From Centrapalus pauciflorus (Eukaryota > Streptophyta > Magnoliopsida > Asterales > Asteraceae), in NCBI GenBank assembly GCA_020465985.1, contig JAANYP010007127.1:248001-312000 (forward strand): a DNA stretch of 64,000 nt, given 5' to 3'. Positions within the stretch are counted from its first letter, which is position 1, and each line of letters starts with the position of its first letter. The notes beneath the pieces are model-generated. The model saw nothing but the letters and a program-made list of their open reading frames with translations. It made no database searches and was not told the origin of the DNA. Shown here piece after piece: positions 42,101 to 54,265 of this stretch. A program made the translations under genes and the position numbers.

Positions 42101-43814
42101 TAGAAGGAGATTGAATTTCAGCCTTTGCATCGACAGCGTAGGCTAAATAAGCTGAACAACCCTTAGCAACGTGCTTTCGGGCTTTTGCGATTGAAATAAG
42201 GCATAAGTCGCCTTTGTGTCTATCACCATAAATACAAATGTCTCGGCCCTCAGGAGTGGTAATCTTAATCATTCTTTTCTTGCAAACGATTTGGGCCTCA
42301 TTATGAACCAACCAGTCCATGCCTACTATGATATCGAATTCCCCGAACTCCATGGGAATTAGATCTATGTTGAACACTACATCTTCTACAAGTAGAGTGC
42401 AATTCCTATATACCTTGTCTGCTTTAACTAACATGTTGCTAGCAGTCTCTATGTCAAGTACAAATTGTAGTTTCGAAGTAGGCATATTGAATAGACGAGC
42501 AAATGAAGTGGAGACAAACGAACGGTTGGCTCCGGAATCAAACAAAATACGTGCAGGAATTGAGTTAACATAGAACGTACCAGTGACCACCTCCGGATCA
42601 TCCTTTGCTTCTTCAGCTGTGATTTGGAATGCCCTTGTTGGAGCCCTTTGAGATTGATCCCTGCGAGCCGTGGAAGCTACAGAAGATCTTGCTGTTGATT
42701 GTTGAGCATTCTGATCTCGTGGGGGTTTCGGGCAGTCCCTTGCAAAATGGCCAAGTCTGTGGCAATTGTAACATGCATCATCTTTTCGTGGACAATGCTC
42801 CCAGTGATGGCCTTTCTGCCCACAGCAGAAGCAGTACATATCTTGAGTCTTGCACTCCCCAGAGTGCGCTTTTATGCATCGCCTGCAGTCTCTCATTTCA
42901 GAATTGGCCGAAAAGGCCCTTCCCTTCTTGGGTGATGATGACTGTTGATGGGATTGTGGAGAGAATCGGGAGGATCCAGACTCCCGCTGCCTTTTTGGCG
43001 GCGACGGTTGAGTCGGTGGTGCGGCGGCAGACCCGATGACATATCCAGATAACAGAACAATCTGCTCCACATTTCGAGCGGCCTCTAGCAAACCAGCAAA
43101 GGTTGTATACCGAACCCCACTCATGGTTCGGCGAATCTCATAATCTAGTCCGGCCTCAAACCGGGCTATCTTCCTTTCCTCCGTGTCAACTTGATGCGGT
43201 GTGAACAGACTCAATCGAGTGAACTCAACGGCATATTGTGTAACCGTTTTTGTTCCTTGAGTCAGATTCAGGAACTTTGCCTCGAGACGTCGCTTCTCGT
43301 CGGCTGGACAGTACTGTTGAGAAAACACTTCCTTAAACTCGCTCCATGACATGTGTGACACTACCTCCATCGTCAACACATGTGTCATTGCGTCCCACCA
43401 CATAACAGCGTCCCTTGCAAACATAGCGGTTGCAAAGCGGACCATGTCTTTATCAGCGCAGTCGCTGATCCTGAAAGTTCGTTCCGTGGTGGTGATCCAT
43501 TCCAATGCTGTAACAGCATCTCCGGTTCCATCAAAAGTAACAGCTCCGTTACTTTTGAAGTCCTTAAACCTACAGCCCCTTGATCTATTAGAAGACCCAG
43601 TGTCTTGTCTTTCCTCTTGGTCATCTTGTTGCTGTTCCTTGTTCTTTCGTTTGTCAGCCTTACCTTTTGCCTCAGCCTCATCTCTGGCCCTTAATTGGTC
43701 GGCAAATGACTGAGCCTGCTCAGCCATTCGTTTGGATTGTAGCTCATTGTTCTGTTCCATTAGAGCTTGCATCATCTGGAACATTTGCTGAGGAGTCATA
43801 TCGTCTCCTGACAT
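39186..43814 (-). CDS. Element E gag-pol polyprotein (intron in RT, one in-frame stop)
   Basis: One frame on the minus strand from ATG 43814. Gag (to about residue 330) has [13 protein letters not shown] and [13 protein letters not shown]; two zinc knuckles [14 protein letters not shown] and [14 protein letters not shown] lie near residues 326-360. Protease [12 protein letters not shown] is near 423. RT runs from about 580 ([14 protein letters not shown]) to the FIDDILIY active site near 756. After the intron (41316-41405) come RNase H ([12 protein letters not shown]), an H-H-C-C integrase ([23 protein letters not shown]) with a D-D-E core ([13 protein letters not shown]), and a chromodomain-like tail ([21 protein letters not shown]). 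A single TAG at 39492-39494 cuts the frame 100 codons before the end. Without that stop the element would look coding-competent. PR-RT-RH-IN order and the tail indicate a chromovirus-like Ty3/Gypsy; the clade is not resolved. Confidence 0.92.
41316..41405 (-). other. 90-bp intron in Gypsy reverse transcriptase (element E)
   Basis: The RT frame runs up to EFWLRQ, then GTACGTCTCGACATTCG starts an AT-rich interval ending GTTCGATTCAG; RT resumes with the QFLGHVISG block. The interval has an in-frame TAA (41343-41345) that would truncate RT. Its length (90) is a multiple of three and removal restores continuous RT. TTATTAAC, 38 nt before the AG, is a plausible branch region. Confidence 0.8.
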
Positions 43815-44005
43815 GTTCTGAAATATAACAACTTATATTTAGAACATTTATTTGTAAGTCCTAAGTATTTACAGTTACCCTTTGTGTTTCCCCGTGTGCA
43901 TGTCAATCCTATCTTAGTTCAGATCATTACTTAGAAGTTCATTCTAATATCATAACCTAAGTTTGAGTCCAAGTCCTCGCGGACACTTGAAACCTCAAAC
44001 TAATA
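43815..44005 (-). other. Element E leader
   Basis: Untranslated stretch of 190 bp between PBS and gag ATG; AT-rich, no feature seen. Confidence 0.7.
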
Positions 44006-44018
44006 CTCTGATACCAAA
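44006..44018 (-). promoter_or_regulatory. Primer binding site, element E
   Basis: Minus strand TTTGGTATCAGAGT two bases after the LTR end GGGCGTCACA; complementary to initiator tRNA-Met with a mismatch at the last base. Confidence 0.8.
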
Positions 44019-44020
44019 AC

Positions 44021-45965
44021 TGTGACGCCCTCTTGAATTAATGATATAATTGAAATCTCCAGGATCGACTAACAACCCAATGAGTATCATAATAATTGAA
44101 ATTGAGTACTTAAATCAGAGTTAAGCAAATCCACACTAAAGCAATGAAAGTAAATGTCTACAGTGTTTAAGTCTAGCTATTACATCTTCATAATTGTTTT
44201 AATAGTAACAAATTCCCAGCCCCAAAGCTACATCGTCCATGTACCAATTAGCTTCTAAGGTCACCGAGATAAGAATTTGATTGCTTAAGATGAAGGTCCC
44301 GCTACACTCTTGCCTTTGCCTGTAAACAATGTGAGTCAACAGTAAGCTAAATGCTTAGTGAGATAACAGATTATGCATACAACAAATATTTCTTTACAAG
44401 CAATGCTTAACCATGGGCAGTGTAAGCCCCATGTATGTGAAAACGGCAGTGTAAGCCTCAACGTATGTGTAAACCATGCAGTGCAAGCATGGGGTGGCAG
44501 TTCAATATGCTGATCGGGGATGTGCCGAACCTGATGGGATACGAGTGGGATGATCAGTCCCCGACAGTGGCCTGCTGTCATCCCTAGTCCAGGTCGCATC
44601 AGATTATGAAGTAATGATCATGCAGTGCAAGCATGATGTAAATAGATGCACTTTCAAATGAACGCAAGCTACATGTGTGTTACATGTCAAGTACGAGTGT
44701 GCATCATAACAACAAATCATTTCATGAGTGCCAAATGAAGTATATGAACAATGTGAACATGCCATTGAATGTATAAACATGAATGTAAAAACAATAAATG
44801 TTCGAATGATAATCTACAACTCACAGTGATTGGTTTTGTGACTTGATCCTGAATCAATGTGTGTTTTGATAACACCACAATGATCTGTAATGTAAGTGTA
44901 ATAGTGAATTTGTGTCAGTAATTGCTTAAAAATTGTATTCTGAAAACTAAATGTAATTGGGTTCTGAATTCGGACCACATCCGAATTCGGATGGTCCGAA
45001 TTGTGGTTGGTCCGAAATTGGTCCTTGGTCCGAATTTGGCTATGTCCGAAATTGTGGGGGTCCGAATTTGGAAGCATCCGAAATTAGGATGGGGATCCGA
45101 ATTGGGGAAGGATCCGAAATTGGGATGGACCCGAAATGGGGAGTGTCCGAAATGAGTATGATCCGAAATGGTTTGAACAGGACCCGAATTCGGATGGTCC
45201 GAATTCGGTCCACACGGATCCAAGTTCATACTTAGTAATTTCCAACATTTTTCCAGAAATAATATTTGGGTCATTTTTGCATGTTTTGAGTCTAATATTG
45301 CAGCTATAAGCTTATATGTACTAAATCAACTTATAATATAACAGTAATGTACCAAAACAACCCATTTTTCGTCCATTTTTCTTCATGTCTTCGAAGAACA
45401 CACACTAAACACACACATAATTTCAGAAATCACATTTAGACTTTGAATCTGATTCTGAAATTTTGTATACTACAACATATATGCTCGATTTACACATTTC
45501 AATAACAATATCCAACATGCATTGACATTTGCAACTATAATCTTAGAAATCGGTTCTTCCCAAAACCGAATAAAAAATCACCAAAATTGCAAGTTTTGTG
45601 TAACTCTTACCTTAAAACGTTTGTTGCATTGCTTATAGTTCCTTACTTGACACTTGATTTCAACTTTTGCAGCTTCAAATTTGATGTTCTTGGGTGTTTT
45701 TTTTGTTAAAATCCGAGAGGTAGAGAGAAGAGAGAGTGTTCGGTGAGAGAGAGTAGAGAGATAGTGGGTTTGTTCAAAATGAAAGACTTAGTCACTTTTA
45801 TTTGTTGCTTTTTACCTATTTGCATAATACACCCCTCATCTTTGTATTTTCTTACTTAACTGATAATATGATCAAAATAACTTAAATTGTAATAATAATT
45901 CATTAACACAACCATTAAGTCCAAATAATTGTAAATTACACATAATTGAAAATTGGGATGTTACA
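44021..45965 (-). repeat. Element E, 5' LTR (1945 bp)
   Basis: TGTGACGCCC at 44021 to GGGATGTTACA at 45965. Compared with the other LTR it has an extra 18 bp at about 45019-45036 and one more T in a T-run near 45700. Followed by the AAAAA target duplication (45966-45970). Confidence 0.95.
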
Positions 45966-45970
45966 AAAAA

Positions 45971-46459
45971 TCACGTTATTGGATATATTTCGAGTTTATC
46001 AAGTATATTATCGGGAAAAAGTTCAGAAAAGTTCATCTTTTTTTATCGAAATCAGAGTTTTTAATCCAAAAAACTTTGGTTTAATCTGAAAAGTTGAAAA
46101 GTTCAAACTTTTAGCCGTTTTTCAAACTTGCGGCGCTCGTACATCAAGGGGGTATTAGGGTTTACTCAAATTTCGAGTTTGTCAGAAAAATACGCTCCTT
46201 TCGAAGTTCTTTAGTGTTTGATTCGAGTTTGCTTAAATTCGAATTTGCTCAATAAACTCGAATTTAGGACTTCGACTTTGGTCATTCATTCGAATTTGTC
46301 CTTATTTCGATTTTAGTTGAACTTTAAACTTAATTTCGAATTTAATTCCAAACAAGTTTAAAATTAATTAAATTCGAACTTACTCAGGTTCCAAAAAGTT
46401 AATTTAAATTAATTTTGAATTAAATTAATTAAGTTTTAAATTCAAAAATTTTTGAAACA
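45971..46459 (+). other. Element D leader (right part)
   Basis: Continues the leader begun at 37151-37222 after the E insertion. It is AT-rich with TTCGAA/ATTCGAA words (46140-46440) and resembles the leader of C. No gene is seen. Confidence 0.7.
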
Positions 46460-49323
46460 ATGACAAGTTTACAAAGGTTTATTGAAATGGACCACGAGGT
46501 CGGAAAGGCAAATTCTCCACGTAAGTTGATGAAATTGGAGGATTATTATTGGTGAAAGGATAGGTTCGCCGACTTCGCTAGATTCAATGATATGAGAATG
46601 TGGATATGTATCGACGAGGGATACGTTCCACCTACAACAGAATTTGAAGGACGTCAAAGAGTCTTGTCATATCAAAAGATGAAGGATGATGATAAGAAGC
46701 TTTATGAGGCCAAGAACCGAGCATTCTCGATCATTAGAATGGCTTTACCTCAGGAGATCCTCCACACATTTCGCAATCAACGAACAGCAAAAGAGTTGTG
46801 GGATGCTTTGGAGAAAAGGTGTGAAGGTAATCCTAGAGTTAGGAAAGGTAGAATGGAAATGCTCAAGCAGCAGTTCGCGATATTCAAAGCTTTGAAAAAT
46901 GAAAAGCTGGATGAGACCATTACCAGATTCTATCATCTGTTGACTGAGTTAGACAACCATGATGTCGAGTATAGTGAGTCAGAAAAGATTGTTAAAATTC
47001 TAGATGTTTTACCTTCCAAATGGGAGATGTATGTGGCGCTGATAAAGCATGATGAAGACAAGTTTTATACTCTCACTCTAGAAACAGTCATAGGAACGCT
47101 GAGGGCCTATAACTTTGAATTGATGAATAAAGAACGGGATTATGACCAAGTACAGGATCCGGATATGTATTTTGGGAAATCCAAACCTTCAACGACAAGT
47201 GAATTGAAGTCGGCTACAACATTTTTTTCGGGAGAAACATCGACACCGGTTGAAGTAGATGACTCAGGGAGCCGGGCTTTCTTAGGGTTCTCTAGACCGG
47301 AAGACAAGCCAACTCAGTCTGCATCAACATCTCAAGGATACTCAAAGATGCCGATGAGCGCAAAATCAGCTGAAGACCATCTAAATCTGTTGGCTTCATT
47401 TGTGGCCGCTTATGGCAATTGCGTTCAAGGGAAAATCAACGATCTTGCGTTATGGGATGAGGATTATGATCAGGTGGATCCTGATGATTTAGAGGAGATG
47501 GATCTGCAATGGCAACTGGCCATGGTAACTCAACGAGTTAAGAGATTCATCAAGAGGACGGGTAGAAATCTCAACGTCAGTAACAATAAGATTGGGTTTG
47601 ATAAATCCAAAGTTAAGTGTTACGACTGCCAAGGGTTAGGACATTTCGCAAGAGAGTGTCAAAGACCTAAAGTCAAGAACTACCAGAACGAGTTCCAAAA
47701 TCAATCTCAAGGGAGATATCAACCGGGTAGTTCAAGCAATCAGGCAAACATAGTTGGTCTGTTAACCAATGTCACATCTGACAGACAACTCGATGGAACA
47801 TATGACTGGAGTACTCATCCAGAGTCCAATGCTAGAGCCTTTATGGGTGAAGTAACGGAGACTGGTTGTACTGGAACAGAGGAAGAAACAAGGGACAAAG
47901 ACCAAAATGATACAAGGCCTATGTTGGTAGAAAAGTCAGAAGATCAGACAATCTGGAGTTCGCCGCACAGATGGCCAACGTGGAATCCGATCACGCAAAG
48001 GTAATCCTAAACTTCTCTACATTCCAAGATTTATGTGCTTTGTGAGCTACGTCAAATGATAGGTTAAACTTAGTGCTAGAATCACATAAAAATCTAACTG
48101 CTCAAAATGAATCCTTAAAATCGGACAACGCTAGCCTCTTAGATATAAAGGAAGACCTTCGAAATAAGCTTAAGGCAGATGCACAAGATGTCATAGTTCT
48201 AAAAGATAAGCTGAGTGAGCAGTGTGTTAGAATAGAACTAATGTATGTGCATGTTGAGGCATTGACCAAAGAGCTTAAGATCAAAGAAGTAGAGCTAGCT
48301 GAATCTAAAGTTAAGGTAGCCGAGGTGAATAGTAAACTGGAAAAGTTTAGGAACTCATCACTGAACCTAGGAAAGATATTAGATGCACAGTGTCAGTCTA
48401 AGAAACCTGTAGGTTTAGGGTATAATGAGAGTCCTCCACCTTTCAATAATAACTATGTACCTCAGCCTCAGGATAGGACTGATAAACGAGTTGAATCAGA
48501 GGTTGCACCTGAACCTGTGTCTGAAATCGTTAAGGATAAAGAAACTAAGGTGACTAGTAATAATGTCAAGATTAAGAAGTTCAAATTTGTGCCATCTTCT
48601 AGTGATAAACCTGTAGGAGACACCAAAATTGACTTTAATAATCAAGAGGAGGAATCAGTCACTATAGTTTAGTCGAAAGTACAAGACACTAGTGAGACAC
48701 ATAAGTCAAAGGGCACGCATAAGATGTCGATTGACAAAATGTCTTGCTTTAGATGTCATGAAAAGGGACATGTTGCTTCTAGTTGTCCACATAGGAAGGT
48801 AGAGTCTACATCTAAAAATGGAAAATCGGAACAACAAAAACCTTCTTCAAGTGTTGCAAGCACAAGTGGTTCTCAAAATACCAAGAAAATTGTGCAAGCC
48901 ACACCAAAAAGTGTTGTGAAACAAATAACTGTGTCAGGTCGACCAAACGAAGTGATTAGGACTAATTCCCCGAATAGAGTCCCTAATCAAACTAGGTCAG
49001 GACTTCAACAAAATTATAGGAGTACTACACCTAGATGAGCTTACACTCCGGTTAGGTCACACGCTCCTGTAAGACATCCAACACCAGGTAGAGCTCAGGG
49101 ATATCAATCGGAAATGCCTTATAATCGAAATTATTCAAGAGCTCCACAGCAAATGCCTACACAAAGGCCGAGAGTTAACTTAAATCACTTTGCACCACAA
49201 CAGGCTCTAAATCAAACACCCAAGTCACCTGAAAGGAGAGATGGGTATTTGAAAGAGTTCAAGTATGTGGACGAGAATGGTATTAACAAGTCAGTCATGG
49301 CTTGGGTTCCCCGTGATAACTAA
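46460..49323 (+). pseudogene. Element D gag, broken
   Basis: Homologous over its length to the intact gag of element C. It begins MTSLQRFIEMDHEVGKANS and meets TGA at codon 32 (46553-46555; a Trp codon in C). The open part from 46592 has LWDALEKRCEGNPRVR, LLKQQFAIFKAL and a first knuckle CYDCQGLGHFAREC (about 47620-47660). A frameshift near 47945, TGA at 48043-48045, TAG at 48670-48672 and TGA at 49036-49038 follow. The coiled coil lies at 48073-48360, the second knuckle CFRCHEKGHVASSC near 48744. It ends MAWVPRDN then TAA. D carries a VGLGYNESPPPF block (48408-48445) absent from C's gag. Confidence 0.9.
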
Positions 49324-49344
49324 CCTTTTTTCTTTCATGTGCAG
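49318..49344 (+). promoter_or_regulatory. Candidate branch point and 3' splice site at gag end, element D
   Basis: AACTAAC overlaps the gag stop (TAA at 49321-49323), followed by CTTTTTTCTTTCATGTGCAG ending at 49344 and then GAG of protease. Branch adenine to AG is 21 nt. The pol frame is the same as the gag frame here, so stop-codon readthrough is the alternative. Confidence 0.5.
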
Positions 49345-52300
49345 GAGATAACTACAGGTCCAAACAACAAGTGGTTCGTCGACAGTGGTTGCTCTAGGCA
49401 CATGACTCGGGAAAGAAGTCTACTCGCAGACTTCAAGGGAGGGAATAGGGGATTTGTATCGTTCACTGGAAATAAAGGAGGAAATATCACCAGTACTGGA
49501 GGGGTCACTAATGGCACTATCAAATTGGATCAAGTTTATCACGTTGATAAACTGGTCCACAATCTCATTAGTGTATCTCAAATCTGTGATAAGAAAAACT
49601 CAGTACTTTTCACTGATACTGAGGGGTTAGTGCTAAAATCGGGATTCAAAGTACCTGAATAGTGAATGCTAATGAGGGCTCCAAGGAAGAATGACCTGTA
49701 CATGCTAGACATGAACAAGCCGAAATCTTCGATAGGACCAACATGTCTACTATCTAAAGCTTCAGAGACGGAATCGGTTTTATGGCACAGACGCATGACA
49801 CACTTGCACCTAAGAAAAATGAACTATATCACTAAAAATGGAATGGTGCAAGGTGTTCCAATGAAGATTTTTCAGTTTGAAGACAAGTGTCTACCGTGCA
49901 AGAAAGGCAAACAACACAAGAAGGCACACAAGTCCAAGACTCAGAACTCTCTAGCTGCCACGTTCGATTTGTTGCATATGGACTTGTTCGGACCAATCAA
50001 CAAAATGAGTATAGGTGGTAGTTGATATTGTTTAGTTATTACTGATGATTACTCACGATTTTCTTGGGTTTTCTTTTTTAGGTACAAAGGATGAGACAGC
50101 TGCCAAACTAATTGGGTTCTTAGAAAAAAGTGGAAAACTTTTACGGGACGCGGGTAAAACGTATCAGGAGTGATAACGGAACGGAATTCAAAAACACAGT
50201 AATTGGTGTACATTGCCTCTCAAAGGGCATAGTGCATCAATTTAGTGCACCATATGTGCCACAACAAAATGGGGTGGCAGAATGGAAAAATAGGACTTTG
50301 ATTGAGGCAGCAAGGACCATGCTCTCGGATTCAAAGCTTCCTACCATGTTTTGGGGGGAGGCAGTGAATACTGTGTGTCATGTTATAAATCGGGTCCTTA
50401 CTGTCAAATCACTGAACAAAACCTGTTGTGAAATTTTGAATAAAAGGCCACCAAGTTTAACTGGCTTCGAACCATTTGGGGTACCATGTACGTTAATGAA
50501 AACAAAACATCAACCTAAGATTGGTGAAAAGGCTGACGAAGGATATTTCCTAGGTTATGTGTCGAACTCACTAAATAAAAGGGTTTTTAACAAATCAAAT
50601 GGTATAGTAAGGATTGTGTATAACATTGATGTAACAAGTTATACACATGAACCCCAAACTGGTCCGGAATGGATTTTTGATTATGACAAACTGTTTGAAT
50701 CATTTAACATTCCTGTGGATGGAAATGCAGGTACACTCGAACAGGACTTGTCGTCATTAAATCTGAATGACGAGGGTCAAAGTTTTCCGAGGACGACCTT
50801 TCCATCAACTTTCGAGCCTACAACAACAAAAGATAGATCTCCAGCAGAGAATGATTCTGAAATGCCTACAAACGAAAATCAGTTAACAAGTTCTAACTCT
50901 AAAGAGAGCGTTCATGAGGAAGAAAATGTAGAGTCTGAAGTCGTTCCCCTGTTAGGTGAGATAGGATCAAATTTAGGAGATAATCTTAGGATTATCGAGA
51001 TAGAAACATCGAGGATTAACAAAAACCATCCTATTGAGAGCATCATAGGAAATCCAAATGCTGGTGTGAGGACTAGGAGTAGTTTGAATGACAACACAGT
51101 GTTGTTGTCGATGATCAATGACTCAGAGGCTTTTCACAATTGCTTGTATTCGTGTTTCATCTCGCAAGTAGAGCCGAAGAATGTGCAAATGGCACTGAAA
51201 GATAACTCTTGGGTTGAAGCGATGCAGGAAGAACTGTCACAATTCAGGAAACTTGAAGTGTGGGAGTTAGTTCCATTACCTCGAGGAGAAGTTGCAATAG
51301 GAACCAAGTGGGTTTTTAAGTGCAAGAGGGATGAACGGGATATAGTGACTCGCAACAAAGCAAGACTTGTGGTTAAGGGTTTCAACCAAGAGGAAGGAAT
51401 CGATTACAATGAAGTATTTGCGCCAGTGGCAAGGCTTGAAGCAATCCGTTTGTTTCTGGCCTTTGCGTCCTTCAAAGGTTTTAAAGTTTATCAACTTGAC
51501 GTAAAGAGTGTTTTTCTTTTTGGGAATGTGAAGGAACTGGTGTATGTGGAACAGCCGCCCGGGTTTACAGATCCGAAGTATCCAGACAGAGTGTATCGTT
51601 TAGATAAGGCTTTGTATGGACTACATCAAGCACCAAGGGCGTGGTACGAGACGCTATCTACTCATCTTTTAGACAACGGGTTTGAAAGAGGGAGGATTGA
51701 TAGTAACCTGTTTGTAAAAAGGAAGGGTGAACATTTCATCTTGGTACAAGTGTACGTCGATGATATCATTTTTGGGTCATCAGACGAGCAGATGTGCAAA
51801 AACTTTGAGAAGATGATGAAGTCTACGTTTGAGATGAGTGCTATGGGTGAGTTAAACTTCTTTCTGGGTTTGCAGGTTGAACAGAGGAAGGAGGGTATGT
51901 TTATCCATCAGACGAAGTATGTCTACGATATTCTAGAGCGCTTCATGATGGAAGGAACCGAGCTGACGGCTCACTTTAGCACGCCGATTCAAGTGAATCA
52001 TAATCTCGGACCGGGTACCAAAAGTGATACCGATGTGGATCCGACGTTATATCAGGCCATGATTGGATCACTCATGTATTTAACTGCTTCTAGACCAGAC
52101 ATAATGTTTGTTGTGTGTATTTGTGCTAGGTTTCAAGCTAATCCAAAAGAGATGCACATGAAAGCTGTGAAGCGGGTTCTGAGATACCTCAAGTCGAAAC
52201 CGAAACTGGGACTTTGGTATCACGCGGATGGTGATCTGGAATTAGAAGTATTCACGGATTCAGACTATGGAGCATGCAGCTTGAATCACAAGTCAACAAC

Positions 52301-52709
52301 TGGAGGTTGTAAGTTCCTTGGAGGGAGACTCGTTTCCTGGCAACGCAAGAAACAGACTTCGGTAGCCGTGTCAACGTGCGAGGCCGAATATGTTGCTGCT
52401 GGTAGTTGCTGTTCACAGGTTTTGTGGATACAACAACAATTGTGGGATTACGGTTTGACTTACACTCATATGCCTATTAGGATAGATAACCAATCAACTA
52501 TTGATATAACCAATAATCTAGTTAAACACAGTAAAACAAAGCACATAGACATAAGACACCATTTTATACGTGATTGTGCAGAAAAGAATTTAATTAAGCT
52601 GGTAAAAGTGGCAACGGAAGATAATAATGCTGATTTATTTACCAAAGCTTTTGATAAGTCACGTTTTGAGTTGTTAGTTCAACTAAATGGCATGCGTAAT
52701 CCAGAGTAG
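49345..52709 (+). pseudogene. Element D pol (protease, integrase, RT, RNase H), two stops and one frameshift
   Basis: Protease WFVDSGCSRHMTR near 49370; GAG-pre-integrase with LWHRRMTHLHL and CLPCKKGKQH; integrase core [21 protein letters not shown] (50160). Breaks: TAG 49660-49662, TGA 50023-50025, frameshift near 50085. From 50130 the frame is open for 859 codons: integrase C-terminus (FWGEAVNTVCHVINRV), RT (residues about 350-600, [26 protein letters not shown], active site YVDDIIFGS near 541), RNase H (VFTDSDYGAC near 707, EAEYVAAGSCC, KHIDIRHHFIRD). Only three lesions separate it from an intact pol. The SVFL block has Val for the usual Ala. Ty1/Copia, Sirevirus-like by its neighbours. 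Confidence 0.92.
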
Positions 52710-53282
52710 CCTGACCTTAGTAGAATTTATTTTTCTTTATAGTAGTAATTTTTCTTTCTTTTTATAGTAAGTTAAGTAGCAAAGTAGAATTTTCTTTCCT
52801 TTTATAGTAAGTCAGTAGGTTTATTTATTAAGTCATTCTTATTTATAAAAAACAAAAGAAAAAAAGAGAGAAAACCATAAAAAGCTCAAAAAAAGAGAAT
52901 ATTAGAAAATGAGTTAAGTCTTAGATACATAGGTTCAAAGTGACGAAAATTAGCACAGTCGATACAATCTCTAAGTGTTAAGCTTTCACACATAATGCAC
53001 CTAAAACTCTAAGTGATATACATTTTCTAGTTTGATGTGTTGGTAGGCATAATACACAAAGGGAATCTCAAAGCTAATAAAATATTCAAGAAAAAGTCAT
53101 ATGTGTAACTAACTTAGATGTATGACCAAAGGGTCTTAATTTTTATGTTAGAGACATCCAGACAATGATTTTAAATGAGGTATGCAAATTTTCTGGGGGA
53201 TGTATAGCAACATCAGATACATCTTAAAGAAAAGAAAAGAATAGAAAAATCATGATTGTGAATTGAGAGTCAAAACAAGTAA

Positions 53283-53458
53283 CTCTGTTGTACGTAAGTA
53301 CAGACCTGTTGCCTCTGGTGTGACTCGAGTTAGCAAGATAAGTCGCTTTGTTGTACGTCAGTATGGACCTGTCACCGCTATCTTGCTAGCTTTAAAATAA
53401 ACTTTAAGACAAACTAAGACACTCTGTTGTATGCAAATACAGAACTGTGTCCGACGTT
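53283..53458 (+). repeat. Three TGTAC-GTACA palindrome repeats (element D spacer)
   Basis: Units at about 53283-53315 (TTGTACGTAAGTACAGACC), 53341-53380 (TTGTACGTCAGTATGGACC) and 53420-53458 (TTGTATGCAAATACAGAAC). Order, spacing and flanking CCTGTCACCG / GTGTCCGACG tails match those of A and C. Confidence 0.8.
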
Positions 53459-54099
53459 TGCCTTTTAAAGAAAATTTGCAATACCGAAAAGTTATAATCA
53501 TTGTGTGTATGCCTTGATCATAAAAGTATGTCTAAGTATGGGATATTCCAAATTGTAACATGTTTAAAGGGAAAATAATACCAACAATCACTAGAAATAT
53601 GTGTCATGACAAATAATTAAAGGAATCAAAAATTCCTAAGTGTGAAAGTAAGATACTGAAAGTGCGTATTTGACACCGCTATCTGATTGAACCTTTCTCT
53701 GACTTTCTCGCCAAAAATATTCTGTTAGTTTTAGTGTAGGATGTAAATTTTTAAAAAGCATTTTTGAGTAGTTAAAGTTTAAATTTTATTCAAAATTTTT
53801 ATTTTATTCTACTTTATTTTATTTTATTTTTCTTTTTAGGAAAAAGGTCAAAGTTACTAAGGATGCATTTTTAGTTGAATAAACATACATTTCATGAAAA
53901 TATATCGCTTTGTGTGAATAATTTTGCAAAGTTTGTTTCATTGCACGAAAAGTTTGAAAAAGTTGGAAAAGTTTGAATAAGTTGAATTTTATTCGAAGAT
54001 ATTCAAAATTTTCAATTTTGTTCGAATTTAAGACAAACTCGAATTCAATTTCGAATCTGTCAGTAAAATCGAATTCAATGCAAGTTCGAATGTGGTTAG

Positions 54100-54107
54100 T
54101 ATATAAA
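54100..54107 (+). promoter_or_regulatory. Candidate internal TATA box upstream of ORF3 (element D)
   Basis: TATATAAAGG about 640 bp before the ORF3 ATG, at the place corresponding to the TATA box of A (1703-1712). Confidence 0.45.
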
Positions 54108-54265
54108 GGTCAACAGTGACTCATTTATGTCACCTACCTTCGATTCTATTGTTTCGAACTTGTCTACGAGCGATTTCGAACTTACCTTCAAGTTTACCGA
54201 TTTCGAATTTTCAACTATTTCTCAAACTTTTGTTCCTTTGGGTTCGATTCTACCACCAAATCTAG

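Larger units (their letters stand above)
37223..45965 (-). mobile_element. Element E, young Ty3/Gypsy retrotransposon
   Basis: 8.74 kb, with two LTRs of 1926 and 1945 bp that differ by about a dozen substitutions plus an 18-bp and a 1-bp length change (about 99.4% by eye). It has a PBS, a single gag-pol frame with an intron in RT and one stop, and a 5-bp AAAAA target duplication in the leader of element D. It is the most recent complete insertion in the window. Confidence 0.95.

Noticed and set aside
49318..49344. Stop-codon readthrough as the only explanation of gag-pol expression in D
   Set aside because: Frame is compatible with readthrough in C and D, but in B the frame after the stop does not lead into protease, while the splice-like module is present in all three. 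Readthrough is kept only as an alternative.
53283..53458. Possible CRISPR-like array of palindromic repeats
   Set aside because: Only three imperfect units, spacing irregular, in a plant retroelement; the spacers are collinear between copies and not unique.
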